From Bimuria novae-zelandiae CBS 107.79 (lineage: Eukaryota; Ascomycota; Dothideomycetes; Pleosporales; Didymosphaeriaceae), in NCBI GenBank assembly GCA_010015655.1, contig ML976668.1, positions 124,001 to 188,000 of the forward strand: a stretch of DNA of 64,000 nucleotides. Reading direction: 5' to 3'. Below are positions 25,731-35,614 of this stretch, one piece after another (within the stretch, counting starts at the first letter, position 1; the number at the start of each line of letters is the position of its first letter). The position numbers and the translations under genes are program-made. The notes beneath the pieces were generated by a model. The model saw nothing but the letters and a program-made list of their open reading frames with translations. It was not told where the DNA came from and ran no database searches.

Positions 25731-25850
25731 TATAGCTTTATTAATATGTTTTAAACGCGGCGACGTAGTTATTAATATTTTTACTTATACCTAACTAATA
25801 GTACTAATTTTAAAATAGTTTTTTAGCTATTCTTTTACCTAGGTGCGTAG

Positions 25851-26446
25851 TTACTTAAGTTCACCGACTGACAGCTAGACTGGGAAGTTGGTCACGTGAG
25901 CGCGCATCGCGGAGCCGCTCTCCGCAGTACGCCTGCGGCCAGCCGCCCGCACTGCATTCGCTAACTCAACTGGTCAATGTTTATCCATAAATCCACGGAG
26001 CCGCTGCTCACCGCGTTTCAAAGATTGATAAGCACAGTGACTAATGTCTGAAAGTGGCTCTCTTTGATTGTGCGGATGAACACTCCAGGGCTAACTCAAA
26101 GGCGTATACACAGTATACGCGAAACATTAACGCACATCAGTCAATTCAGTTTTCGAATAACGACCCAGCCGTAGTGGCTACTCTGATTGCATGATATTTG
26201 CAGCAGATACTAGTTGGACATTCCAAATTGGTGCAGTTTCTCAAGGGTAGCAAGTGAGCAGTATCGTGATTGATTAATCTACCGATGGTTGTGTTTATCT
26301 ACACGGTGGAGCGAGAGTACGCTAACCCTCTATAGGGAAAGCGCAGAGACTGTGAGAACAGGACGTAGTAAAGGTACGGGCTGACACAGTTGTTTCACGG
26401 TCTCTTCCATATCGAGCCTCGATGGTGCAGTTTAGCCACATTAAGA
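25851..26446. other. Repeat desert to gene island border; no gene seen
   Basis: Base composition changes from AT-rich, stop-filled DNA to balanced DNA around 25,850-25,870. The stretch contains no open frame I can support. It is the 3' flank of the minus-strand cupredoxin gene. Confidence 0.5.
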
Positions 26447-27309
26447 TCAAACGATCCACGCCGCAAGACCCAAAGCAAGAGCCACCCCTCCGACGCCCGT
26501 GCCAGCAGCCCGAGTGGGGGCAGCTCCCCGAGAACTTGTAGCGGCAGCGCCGGATCCAGAAGCAGAGTGGCTAGCAGAAGCAGATTGACTAGCAGAAGCA
26601 GATTGACTAGCAGAAGCAGACTGACTAGCAGAAGCAGATTGGCTAGCAGAACCCGTAGTGGTGGCCTCACTTGTTGGATTGGCTGAACTAGAACTGAGAA
26701 GATAGCTTTTAGTAACAGGATCGCACCTTTGGAAGCATTGATTGAGCTTACCTTCCACTCTCCGTCGGCGAGGCCCCGGATTGTGTCAGACTGGCGACCT
26801 GTTCTTCATCCAATAACAGACCACCACTTTCACTCGACGGAAAAGTAGAATCGCTCACTTTTTTCGCCGCGTCGGCAAACGCTTCGATGGTGCTGTTGGC
26901 AGGTGGGTTCCAAGCTCCGACCATGCCTTGCTGGCAATGTTTCGGTACAGCGCAGTAGTACCATACCTATGCATCATCAATCAGCATCTTAATATAATAT
27001 AGAATGGAGCCTGCATGAACTCACTGGGTCTTCGTTCGTCACGTTGACCACAAACCTCAATTTGCCGTTGTCCGTTTTATCAAATGGTCCACTGAAAAAG
27101 CTACCACTGGTATATTCGCAAGGCTTGTCAAAGGTAGTAGACACGACGTTGTGCTTTGGATAGAAATGGAAAACGACAGCGTCGCCTCGCACCGGCTTGA
27201 TAACTTGAGGTTCGAACTTGAGGCCGTCCTCACCCACATCGATGTTATGGACCTCGGATTTTACGACCGTAGCTACGACCGCGGCGAGCAGGATCTGTTT
27301 GACGTGCAT
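26447..27309 (-). CDS. Cupredoxin-domain extracellular serine-rich protein, likely GPI-anchored
   Basis: Three exons: 27,025-27,309, 26,752-26,966 and 26,447-26,693, with GTGAGT/TAG and GTAAGC/CAG introns; 248 aa. The start MHVKQILLAAVVATVVKS is a signal peptide; an upstream TTG in frame is not used. A cupredoxin fold follows, with likely copper ligands His in PKHNVV, Cys in VWYYCAVP and His and Met in PKHCQQGMVG; exon 1 ends just before VWYY, so splicing is needed to complete the site. Then comes a Ser/Ala/Gln-rich stalk coded by an 18-bp repeat, and a hydrophobic C-terminus (GGVALALGLAAWIV) as in GPI-anchored wall proteins. Family knowledge: fungal extracellular serine-rich proteins of this type; exact function and real copper binding are unproven. 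Confidence 0.88.
26571..26652 (-). repeat. 18-bp coding repeat, about 4.5 units
   Basis: Units begin at 26,571, 26,589, 26,607 and 26,625 (ctagcagaagcagattga and close variants) with a partial fifth. On the minus strand each unit codes six residues of the SASQSA stalk in the cupredoxin protein. Such arrays often vary in length between strains. Confidence 0.85.
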
Positions 27310-29258
27310 ATTGTATTCGCTTATGTGACTCTTTTTGGGGGACAATAGGGGTGGACTGGTTTATTCAAATGTGAGCAGGTACAGTGAAGAGGGCGATTGA
27401 GCAAGGCCCGAGACCAAGCTCTTTATGAAGAGCTTAACCCCCTCCTACTAGAACCGTCCGGGTCTAACCAATACTTTCGGCTCGCGTGGCGGAAAGCAAT
27501 CGACATGGTATGCGGCATGTGGCGCTGCGTGGGCCCCATCGCGCTGTTCGCTTCTCACTATTCACTCGTGTATGCATCATGGCGGGACCAGAAACAGTTA
27601 AGACGACGGGGCTGTGCAAGCCTCTCGCTTGACCCTGGTGCATGTGTTCGTATTTTCAATCCGGATAGGTACAACCTTGGAAAGTGAAGAGTACTCCCAG
27701 TTTTGGGAATTGTGAATTGTCACTTTAACGCCGTAGATTGGAATAAATCCCTCCGGACACAGGCAGGCGGCCTAAATGCGGTACACTTGAGAACAAAAGG
27801 ATGCTTGATAGGACACTGGAGACCGGCCCCAAGGCGAAGTCAATAAAGGACAAATCGGCATCGTCGGTGCGCTAAGCCCCTTTCAGTTAGCTCATCGGCT
27901 TCACTCACACTGCATCCATGATCCATACGCCGTATGCCTGTCGTCTAAATTTGCCCTGTCTTGAACACACACCGACCTCTCATGCCTACCAAAAGTTGTA
28001 GATAGCACAATAACTATGTCCTCGTAGAATTAACTAAAGTATATTAAGTAGAACTAACTGAAGAACGTTAAGTTACCCTAGGCTGATCTGTGGCTGTTTC
28101 GAGGGCGTGAGAAACCGGGACGTCCCTATAGTCTATTGACTGAAGCGAGTGCAGATAACATTCGTTCGGCGAGATTACGAATACCTATCGTATGTACGAG
28201 CGGAAAGCGGCCACACCCCCCGCAATGGGATGACGGGGCGCCACGTGCATGCGGATCTGCCTCCGGCGCACCACAGCTATGATCTAAGAGCGGCAAGCGA
28301 ACGTAGCAGTGAATTCTGTTGCAGTCTGGCCACACAACGGCTTCTTAACGGGCGCATTCTGGGGTGGACCCGAGCATGAATGTTTTATGCTAGGCAGGTC
28401 ACGAACATCTAATTTGGGGAATATCTCCTTGATCTAACATATCGAAATCTAGGCATGCTTAGTTATCTAGAGACATATGTGCAAAAAGTGGTGACAAAAG
28501 TGTGTTCCCCTGAGGGAGGTGCTTAGTTATACGTAAGCTGGTCAAGAGTTCAACGAGCTGCGTACGCAGTCAAAGAAAGTTGAACGCCAGAGAGGTTGCT
28601 ATTAGGAGTGCAGGACCCCATGAACTCGACCTAGGAACGGGCAGTTGGGTAATTGTCCTGAAAGTTCCTAGGACGGCCAGTTCCTGCCCTCAGGCGATTC
28701 GAAAATCGAGATCCAGGTCTTCGGGCAGTACGGACCAAGCAATATAGTGCGGCTTGGTACCCTAGAATGCTAATGCGGTGTCAAGAGTAGTTGAGCACGC
28801 TACACTTACCGAATGAGCCTCCCATGTTTCTGGACAGACGCCTGCTCCGATCCCCCACACCCAAGATGCTTGGAGGCCAAGGTATCGTGGACGAAACTTG
28901 CCGCGGCCTGCGAATCGTTTCGAAACTATAAATCCGATCGACTTCTAGGCTTGATGAAGATCATGCAGCAGTAACTCTCAAGGTTGCTCCACCAATACAA
29001 CCCCTAAGCGGATTCTTTCGCAGTGAGGCAGAGCGCTGAGCGGACAGTACGCAGTGAAAAGATTATGGGATTGAACTGAGGTTGTACTATCTAGGAGCTA
29101 CAGAAGGTATAGGTGCGCAGGCACAAACAATGCTAGTCCCAGACAGGTGTAGTACTCTCAGAAAGGTGAGTAGCAATCAAGCAAGGGTAGGAGTAACCAT
29201 CTCATAGGGAAAGAGCCATAAACCGTGACAGATTCCGATCATCCCGTCTCTACTTATC
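27310..29258. other. Intergenic region, no supported gene
   Basis: Nearly 2 kb between the cupredoxin start and the MFS pseudogene. It contains the divergent promoter regions of both. A short AT-rich patch at about 28,005-28,080 looks like a mutated repeat scrap. Open stretches at 27,397-27,687 (starts at TTG) and around 28,126-28,379 have no recognisable product and were not called. Confidence 0.5.
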
Positions 29259-30970
29259 ATAGAAAGCAACAGCGACAATGAGAAGCCCGGTGTTACCTGG
29301 TATGAGGATGTAACGTCTCGTCACCACATTATAGCAGTTCCAGAGATGCCGAAGCCTTCGACGACATTGCGGAAAAAATTAGTTCGCAAAATCGACTGGA
29401 GACTGCTTCCGATTCTAGGGGCACTTTATTCTATCTCCCTCGTGAGTCAGGACTTCCAATACCAGCTAGCATTCACTGACCTTTCAACAGGTTGATCGAA
29501 CCAACGTAAAGCCCCTCTGGCCAATAATCCAATGCAACCGCTGACCATACCAGATCTTCAATGCGCGAGTCGCAGGCATGGGCCAAGATCTTGCTCTCAA
29601 TGTCGGCGACCGATACACCATCGCTCTCGTCGTATTTTTCCCAACGTACTTCCTCTTCGAATTACCTTCAAACATCGTCCTCCACAAAGTCGGCAGCGCC
29701 AACTGGCTTGCTTTCATCGCCTTGTCGTGGGGCGCAGTCATGATTGGCCAGGGGTTCGTGACTAACTGGCAGACGCTGGCTGTTTGTCGTGCTCTGCTAG
29801 GTTTCTTTGAAGCAGGGTTCTTCCCCGGCTGTGTTTACCTGATCACATGTTGATACAAGAGGAGAGAGATGCAGAAACGGTGAGCATTTCCCAAGTCTGA
29901 TACCTCCTTGTAATACTGATACGGCCAGTCTGGGTGGCATCTACCTGGTGGCTGTCGGCGTCGGAGGCATCGCCAACATCCTCGCCTACGGCATCATGCA
30001 GATGGAAGGCGTTGGTGGCCTTCGCGGCTGGCAGTGGATCTTCGTCCTTGAAGGCATTTTGACCTGTGTTGTCGCTATCTGGGCATGGTGGCTGATTTTG
30101 GAGTAAGTCTCATCAACCTGCTGTTGAGCGAGGCTAATAAATCAAAGCTTCCCGGATAAAGCTGCGAAGCAGGGTTTCCTGACGGAACACCAAGCCGACT
30201 GGGTGCTACGCCGTATCGAAGAGGACCGCGGCGACTCCGAAGCTGATCCCTTGACCTGGGCGAAGTTCTTCAAACACCCCGGTGATTTGAAGCTCTGGGC
30301 TTTCTGCACGCTCTTCATGTCTACGACGGTGCCGGTGTATGCGTTCTCATACTTTACGCCTGTGATCCTTCTCGGAATGGGTAAGTATCTGCGTTGTGCT
30401 CGTCCTCCACTCAAACTCTTTCGACTTCCAGGGTATAGCGCCGGTGTTGCGAACGCACTCACCGCCCCTCCAGCCATCGTCGCCATGATCACCGCATTTG
30501 CCTGGGCCTGGATCGGCGACAAATACACCATCCGCCCGCCCATCATCGCCATCCAATCCATAATTTGCCTCGTTGGGCTCATGCTCGTCGCCTACGTGAA
30601 AAACAACGGCGTCCGGTACTTTGGCCTCTTCCTCGGTATCATGGGCTGTCAAGGCAACGTTCCCGCAATTTTGACATACCAGGCGAATAACATCCGCATG
30701 CAGAGTAAGCGTTCGGTAGCGTCAGCTTTGCAAATCGGATTCGGCGCTATTGGCGGTATTGTCGCATCGACTGTGTTTAGGCAGCGAGACGCACCGGAAT
30801 ATGTGGTAGGCTTGTGAGTCTCGGCGAGATTGCAGTTCTACACGCTCGCTGTTTTGGTGGCGACGAGCTTGTACTTCAGGAGGATGAACAAGAAGGCTGA
30901 TCGCCAGCTTGCAGCTGGGGAAACGGTGGATCCCATTGAGGGCCAGGTTGGATTCAGGTATACCATCTAA
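29259..30970 (+). pseudogene. MFS permease of the anion:cation symporter (ACS) family, inactivated
   Basis: Joined exons read as a 12-helix ACS permease (the allantoate/tartrate/vitamin permease type): KLVRKIDWRLLPILGALYS, then VDRTN, ARVAGMGQDL, FFPTYFLFELPSNI, RALLGFFEAGFFPG. Introns inferred at 29,442-29,490, 29,506-29,553, 29,880-29,928, 30,103-30,147 and 30,381-30,431 all have GT-AG ends and keep frame. Damage: TGA at 29,851-29,853 where the family has Trp (before YKRRE), TGA at 30,815-30,817, and no ATG for the first exon, whose likely start is ATA at 29,259 (MESNSDNEKP pattern with ATG changed). All three fit G-to-A changes. A short frame swap near 29,345-29,385 may hide two compensating indels. 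Substrate unknown; the core is otherwise well kept, so loss looks recent. Confidence 0.82.
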
Positions 30971-31081
30971 GTAGCACATTACCCATTGGGAATGTTACAT
31001 TTTGTTATGTTAGCTTACATATATGCAAAATGCGGTCTATGATGAACCCATACCCGTTTCCATCCAATTTGGCTGGTAGCT

Positions 31082-32038
31082 TCACTGGACGCCCATTCGC
31101 CGCCGCCGAAGATTGTCTCCTTCTTGGTCGGCTTCCACCTTCTCTTCATGAAGAAGTTCCGAGAATACGTCATCCATATACTTCATCACACCTCCGTGCG
31201 TTCCCTCCTCGTACACATGGAGCACTCGGTTCGGAATCTTCTCAGCCATTGCTCGGATCCATTCGATTGGCGCATTCACATCTTTCACTCCATGCCAGAT
31301 CCTGACCGGGTAGTGAACTTCGTCCAATTTGAAGCCCCAGGGCTGCGATACAAGTGCAGCTTCTTGCGCCATGCCTCCCGAGCCCTGCGCAGAAGGTTCC
31401 AACGCGTTGTTCAGCAAGCGCTCTCTACTTGCTACAGGCGTCCACCCCTCATCATACTTATCCTTTCTCGAACTTTCAGGCATCTGGTCAATTTTCCGTT
31501 CCACCCATCCCCACCTGACCATTCGTTGCAGCCCCGCCACAAAGACATCAGTGATATATTCCAATGTTCGCGGCGCATTCCTTGCCAACCACCCAGTCAC
31601 CCTACCACCAAGCGGCACGAGTCCCACATCATTCTTCTCATACGTGCCCATACCCGACAGGATGCCCACTCCAGTGAGCATCTCCTTCGGCAATGCACTG
31701 GCGCATACCAATGCATACGGTGCACCGCCCGACACGCCCAAAATCGAAAACTTCGGCACGTTCAAATGCTAGGACAAGGCTCTGACATCCTCTGCGTGAT
31801 CCAGGATGCTGCGATCCGGTGCAAGGGACGATTGCCTGATGCCCGGGCGGTCTGGTGCGATGAGCCTGATATTCGCGCGGCGGGCTGGTGCATCGAAGGC
31901 TATCGCTTCGAGACGACATGTTGGGAAGCCATGCAGATAGATTACGGGGAGTCCCTTTGGCTTGCCGAACACTGCAAAGGCGAGGGTGCGGCCTGAGGGT
32001 AGTAGGAGGGATTGAAGTTCTTTGTGCAAGGCGGTCAT
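31082..32038 (-). pseudogene. Alpha/beta hydrolase with a single in-frame stop
   Basis: One uninterrupted frame of 318 codons except for TAG at 31,769-31,771 (codon 90). It has the oxyanion-hole motif YLHGFP near residue 34, an arginine/aspartate loop APDRPGIRQS, the nucleophile elbow GVSGG with Ser at about residue 103, an acid Asp near 250 (GVKDVNAP) and the catalytic His near 280 (EEGTHGG): a full triad in the usual order and length. The stop sits where relatives commonly have Gln (LSQHL), so CAG to TAG, a C-to-T change in CpA, is the simplest origin. No intron with GT-AG ends removes it neatly. Either a recent pseudogene, a readthrough case or a sequencing error. Substrate unknown. The plus-strand open frame across 31,124-31,996 is its antisense shadow. 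Confidence 0.85.
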
Positions 32039-32675
32039 TTTGGGGTAGTGCGCGAACGTCTTCTTGGGCGGTTCGCCATCTTATATATGCGGAAGTTAGA
32101 CTTGTTGTTAGGAGCGCTCAGTCACATCATTGGACTGTTCAATGTTGCTGGAGTAGGAGGCACAAGTGAGCGCTCTAAGGGCCGTGAAAGTGCGCGGTGA
32201 GCTAACTGGATGGGGTAAGGACGAGGGACGCGGGCGCGAAGATTCGGAGTAGGCGCGGCCTACACCCCGTATCAGTCGCCGACTTCCCGACTCTGCCTTC
32301 TGCCGTTCCGTCTTCATCCGCTTCAATCGCAGACAATGCCAACTTTCCAGTCATATCACCAACATTCTCGATAGGATCATTTACCGTGGATCACAGAAGA
32401 CCCTGTCGATCTCTACCCTCCGGGCCATCACAAATAGCTCACCAAGTCGGGAAAACGTGCCCTTGATGAACCCAGTCTGTTCGATCAAGTCAAATGCAGG
32501 CAAAACGCAAAGCGCTCTACTGACGGGTTTCATGGGGACCTGGTGCGAATTTCATGTTTGACCAAGTCTATTGAAGCAGTGTACAGATTTCCCCAACCGC
32601 ATTACACACACTACCTTTGCGACCTCCACAGTCCGTCCCAGCCTCCTCGCCGTTAACTTCGCCGTTAAATTTTAC
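32039..32675. other. Intergenic region between hydrolase and LysM genes
   Basis: 637 bp holding the hydrolase promoter side and the 3' flank of the LysM gene. No gene or clear motif seen. The plus-strand open frame from 32,571 runs antisense into the LysM gene. Confidence 0.4.
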
Positions 32676-33304
32676 CTACTGCGCCTTCCCCGGACACACA
32701 ATTGCCACCGCCCTATCCGCACACCCACTCCCGCCGTGCTGCCAACACTGGCTATCATAATAATTGATCGTCATAAACGTGCTTTCAAAGCACTGGTCCA
32801 CATACGTCGTTTGCCCCTCACACCTGTACAAGCACTGCGGACAGTAGTTCTTATAGCCGCCCGCTTCCTGCTCGCAGAAGCCCAGCAGGGTTGTCGGTGT
32901 TGGCGTGGGCGTCGCACTGGGTGTGGTGCTGGAGGGCGTGGGCGTAGGCGTGGTCGGCGGGATGCCGTAGTTCTGCTCGATGCAGTAGGAGGTGTTGGTG
33001 CTGAGATTGCAGGTTGAGGCTTGGCTGGGGTTCTGTGGCATTAGATGTCAGTATAGAGGTACACTCTTTGATTTACAACACATTAGGCAGTGATTGTTGG
33101 TGATGGGTTACGTACGTAGGTGTTGAATTGCTCCAGCGTGATACCCCACCACGCGGCTATGTCGGCGCAAGTCTCGTTCGCAGCGGCGACATGCCAATAA
33201 CTGCAGTCCTCGATGGTGTCTGCAGGCGCGGTAGTAGGAGGATCTTGAAGATACGCTGCGCTGAGGAGCGGCAGCACGGCGAAAGCGAGGGCGAAGGAAC
33301 GCAT
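32676..33304 (-). CDS. Secreted LysM-domain protein
   Basis: Two exons, 33,116-33,304 and 32,676-33,032, with an 83-bp GTACGT...ACAG intron inside the LysM; 181 aa. MRSFALAFAVLPLLSAAYL is a signal peptide. One LysM follows at about residues 33-72: CSYWHVAAANETCADIAAWW, then GITLEQFNTY joined to NPSQASTC by splicing. Next is a Thr/Pro-rich linker (TPTPTPSSTTPSATPTPTP) and a cysteine-rich tail with about nine Cys (CPQCLYRCEGQ, QCWQHGGSGC). LysM domains bind chitin-type glycans; secreted fungal LysM proteins act on the wall or as host-interaction factors. Which role applies here cannot be read from sequence. Single LysM with a Cys-rich tail is less usual than two or three LysMs. Confidence 0.88.
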
Positions 33305-33941
33305 TTTAGTAGCAAGGTCTCCTAAAGATTCTAAAGTATTTAGACTATATGACTAATTGTTCTTGTTTGCGTAGAGCAAAGCCGGACGTCATCTCTCTTA
33401 TATACTCCAGTTCCTCGTACTCCTCGTTGCGGAAACCACTAAGACCCCATAGTTGCACCTACCGCAGGCTCCAGTAGGAGGATTCTCGTATTTTAGGCTG
33501 CTTGGCCCCTCTAGACAACCATTTCCCACATTCTGTGCATTGGCCGTTAGACGGCTTGCAAGTCCACTCCGTACGGGGCAGGTAAGATGAACCATGCCTG
33601 AAAAGGAAGTCGGCAGCCTGGAAGGAAGGGAGCAAATTTCCTCAGTCGCTCGGCGCCCGCACAACCTTATTCGCCGTATATTGGCCCCAAAGGTTCCAAA
33701 ACATGTGCCACTTGATGGTTTCTGTACCCTTGCCTTCGCGAAGGTAAGCTGAATTTCCCTACCTGCATGCTTTTCGCGAGACTAACGGAACAACATCACG
33801 CAGGAGTGAGATACATGATAGACTTGGTGTTCATGATTCCTTACCGATATCTAACTATCATACAACAGTTCCCTTGTTTCCTCATACCATTGAGTATCTC
33901 TGATGTTCCTCCACAATAGCCCTTCCTTTCTCATCATCCAT
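33305..33941. other. Intergenic region between LysM and Hsp30 genes
   Basis: 637 bp; promoter side of the LysM gene and 3' flank of the chaperone gene. No gene recognised; a minus-strand open stretch at 33,398-33,664 has no recognisable product. Confidence 0.4.
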
Positions 33942-34853
33942 TTACTGGATCTGTATCCTCCTAGCCTCTGGAGCCTTCGCCTTAGGAATGGTAATGCTTA
34001 GGAGACCGTTCCTGAAGCTAGCCCTCACATTTGCAGCGTCGATGCGCTCCGGGAAGCGGAAGGTGCGCTCGAAAGAGCCTTGGAATTCCCATTGCTCTTC
34101 GTCGGACTGTTGTGCCGGAGCTTCAGGCTGGGGCTGCTGCTGGACAGCCGTCTCGGTGGTGGTCTCCGTTGCGGCGGGCTCCTCCACAGCCTTCTCCTTG
34201 CCCTTGGGCTCCTTCGGTGCTTCGGACTCAGAGTGTGCGGAGAAGGTAGATGCGGTCTCGGCGCCGAGGTCCTCGAAGTCGTCTTCCACGGTGGCTTGGT
34301 ATGATTTTTGCGACTCAGTGTCGGACTCAGTGGGGGTAGCGACGCCTGAGGCAGTCGACTTGGCGGGTTCGTTGAGCGTCACGCCGTCCATGGCCTCGGT
34401 GACTTGGACATCGGTTGTGGACTCCGTGGGTTGTGCATCAGCTGTAGCCTCGCCGGGCTGTGACTGCTGCTCGGCCTTTCGCTCGGTGTTGCCGGAGAGT
34501 CTCAGAGTGTTGCCGTCCGTCACCTCAATCTCGATGTGTTCCTGTTTGAAGTAGGGCAGTTCGGCGTCGACCTGGTATCCCTCCTGGTTCTCGTGGACAT
34601 TGAACAGAGCCCGAACGATGCGCTTGCGCTGCTGGCGCTGGCGGTGTGCTTCGCGACGGGCTGCCTCGCGGCGAGCCTCGTGGTCAAGGGCGCTGATCAG
34701 CTCATCGACCTCATTCAAGAAGGGCGCAAATGGGGAGAACGATGGGCGAACGACGCGGCGGTATGACGGTTGCGGTCGTGGAGCGCAAGCCCAAGGGTTG
34801 CACTGCTGGGCAGTGTATGCGGGTGCGAATTGTGGGGTGAGGAAGAAAGCCAT
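33942..34853 (-). CDS. Small heat-shock protein (Hsp20/alpha-crystallin, fungal Hsp30 type)
   Basis: Single-exon 303-aa protein. The alpha-crystallin domain begins near residue 83 (ALFNVHENQEGYQVDAELP) and continues through EHIEIEVTDGNTLRLSG to about 122. It is then interrupted by a long acidic, Ser/Thr/Glu/Gln-rich insert (about 123-255) and resumes at EEQWEFQGSFERTFRFP through VRASFRNGLLSITIPKAK near the C-terminus. This split domain is known for ascomycete Hsp30 proteins. The N-terminus is hydrophobic and Pro-rich, then a charged, Arg-rich helix (ARREAARREAHRQRQQRKR). It is expected to act as an ATP-independent holdase in the cytosol. A TATA box, an AGGGG-type site and a heat-shock-element-like cluster lie upstream. 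The plus-strand open frames across it are shadows. Confidence 0.93.
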   Translation of the reverse strand: MAFFLTPQFAPAYTAQQCNPWACAPRPQPSYRRVVRPSFSPFAPFLNEVDELISALDHEARREAARREAHRQRQQRKRIVRALFNVHENQEGYQVDAELPYFKQEHIEIEVTDGNTLRLSGNTERKAEQQSQPGEATADAQPTESTTDVQVTEAMDGVTLNEPAKSTASGVATPTESDTESQKSYQATVEDDFEDLGAETASTFSAHSESEAPKEPKGKEKAVEEPAATETTTETAVQQQPQPEAPAQQSDEEQWEFQGSFERTFRFPERIDAANVRASFRNGLLSITIPKAKAPEARRIQIQ

Positions 34854-34990
34854 TGTTGGTGGGTTTTTTGGTGGAGTTGGTGCGAACTTGATCGACGATA
34901 GAATTGTGGAGACTGTTAAGGAGGCCCGGGAGCTGTAGATAATCTTGTAGATCTGAACTGTTGATCTGGGAATCTGATGATGATCCGTTT

Positions 34991-35015
34991 AGGGGACACG
35001 GAGCCCGGTTTTATA
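34991..35015 (-). promoter_or_regulatory. TATA box and stress-element-like CCCCT upstream of Hsp30
   Basis: On the minus strand TATAAAA lies at 35,015-35,009, about 156 bp upstream of the ATG at 34,853, and CCCCT (the stress-response element core) at 34,995-34,991. Position and strand fit the chaperone gene; function is inferred. Confidence 0.5.
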
Positions 35016-35165
35016 GACATTGCGAGGGAAAGGCAGCAGCAGCTGGCGTGGACGAGGATGAGAAATCGACGGATTCGTAAGGGGCGTAGAGTATGCTCGA
35101 AGCGTGGAGGCGCGGCACTACAAGATTCGCGATAGTTGGAGATTACTCGAGACGATGCCGGCGTG

Positions 35166-35188
35166 TTCGCGAAGTTGCGAGAACCTTC
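35166..35188. promoter_or_regulatory. Heat-shock-element-like cluster (TTC/GAA units)
   Basis: TTCGCGAA at 35,166-35,173 and GAACCTTC at 35,181-35,188 are alternating TTC/GAA units close to the nTTCnnGAAn rule for heat-shock factor, about 315 bp upstream of the Hsp30 ATG. The spacing between the two pairs is not a perfect array. Confidence 0.5.
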
Positions 35189-35417
35189 CGCGTCATCTGT
35201 GGCTAGTGCATCACTTATGTAAGTGTGGCACAGGCCGTCCGCGGGGAATCCCCTCTTCCAGGGCTAGACAGCACAACCCGCTACTCGTAATCAAGATTAT
35301 TGCCTTTCATGGATACATTCAAGGACCTTCTTGTGCACTGCGGAGAAAGAAGCGTCGCATGAAGACTACGGAGTATGCAGTTTGGACAAAAGACTGTGGC
35401 AGCGCCATCACCAGGGC

Positions 35418-35438
35418 CATAGTATATCCACTTGTCCT
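35418..35438. repeat. 21-bp identical copy of a BTB-gene segment
   Basis: The 21 bases at 35,418-35,438 recur exactly at 36,653-36,673, in the same orientation, inside the BTB-like pseudogene (coding DKWIYY on the minus strand). The short minus-strand frame 35,281-35,469 contains the same DKWIYYG peptide. It looks like a scrap of a second gene copy. Confidence 0.6.
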
Positions 35439-35614
35439 CGTTGCTCAACAATATGTAAACTGAACACATTCCCGCGTAAATGGGAATGGCCTACTTCAAG
35501 ACCATTCTTTTGATAATCATATTGATCTCATCTGGTTCTACGAATGTGGTCTGATCTGCCTTACTGTCTGACGAGCGGTCAAGTTAATATCGAATTGTAC
35601 CAAGGATACTCCAC

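Larger units (their letters stand above)
22600..25850 (-). mobile_element. Degraded Ty3/Gypsy integrase fragment, interrupted by pogo element
   Basis: Minus-strand reading at 23,070-22,600 gives the integrase C-terminal part (YKIEFGHKPIYY, ERPESLPTTCKQMSREQA and NNVFYVDYL). Upstream, 23,530-23,200 gives the catalytic core remnant (GPQFT-like, then IRIKQKLLIAYY), and the reading appears to continue on the far side of the pogo insertion (25,735-25,850). 22,200-22,600 is AT-rich with nothing readable. Stops throughout. Confidence 0.65.

Noticed and set aside
26571..26652. Tandem repeats as a CRISPR-like array
   Set aside because: Units are contiguous without spacers and code a Ser-rich stalk; the same holds for the repeats at 4,695, 41,093 and 51,345.
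27397..27687. 96-codon open frame next to the cupredoxin gene
   Set aside because: Starts only at TTG, no domain, no splice support.
31124..31996. 290-codon plus-strand open frame
   Set aside because: Exact antisense of the alpha/beta hydrolase, which has all catalytic motifs on the minus strand.
33988..34554. 188-codon plus-strand open frame
   Set aside because: Antisense of the Hsp30 alpha-crystallin gene; Ser/Val/Cys-rich shadow composition.
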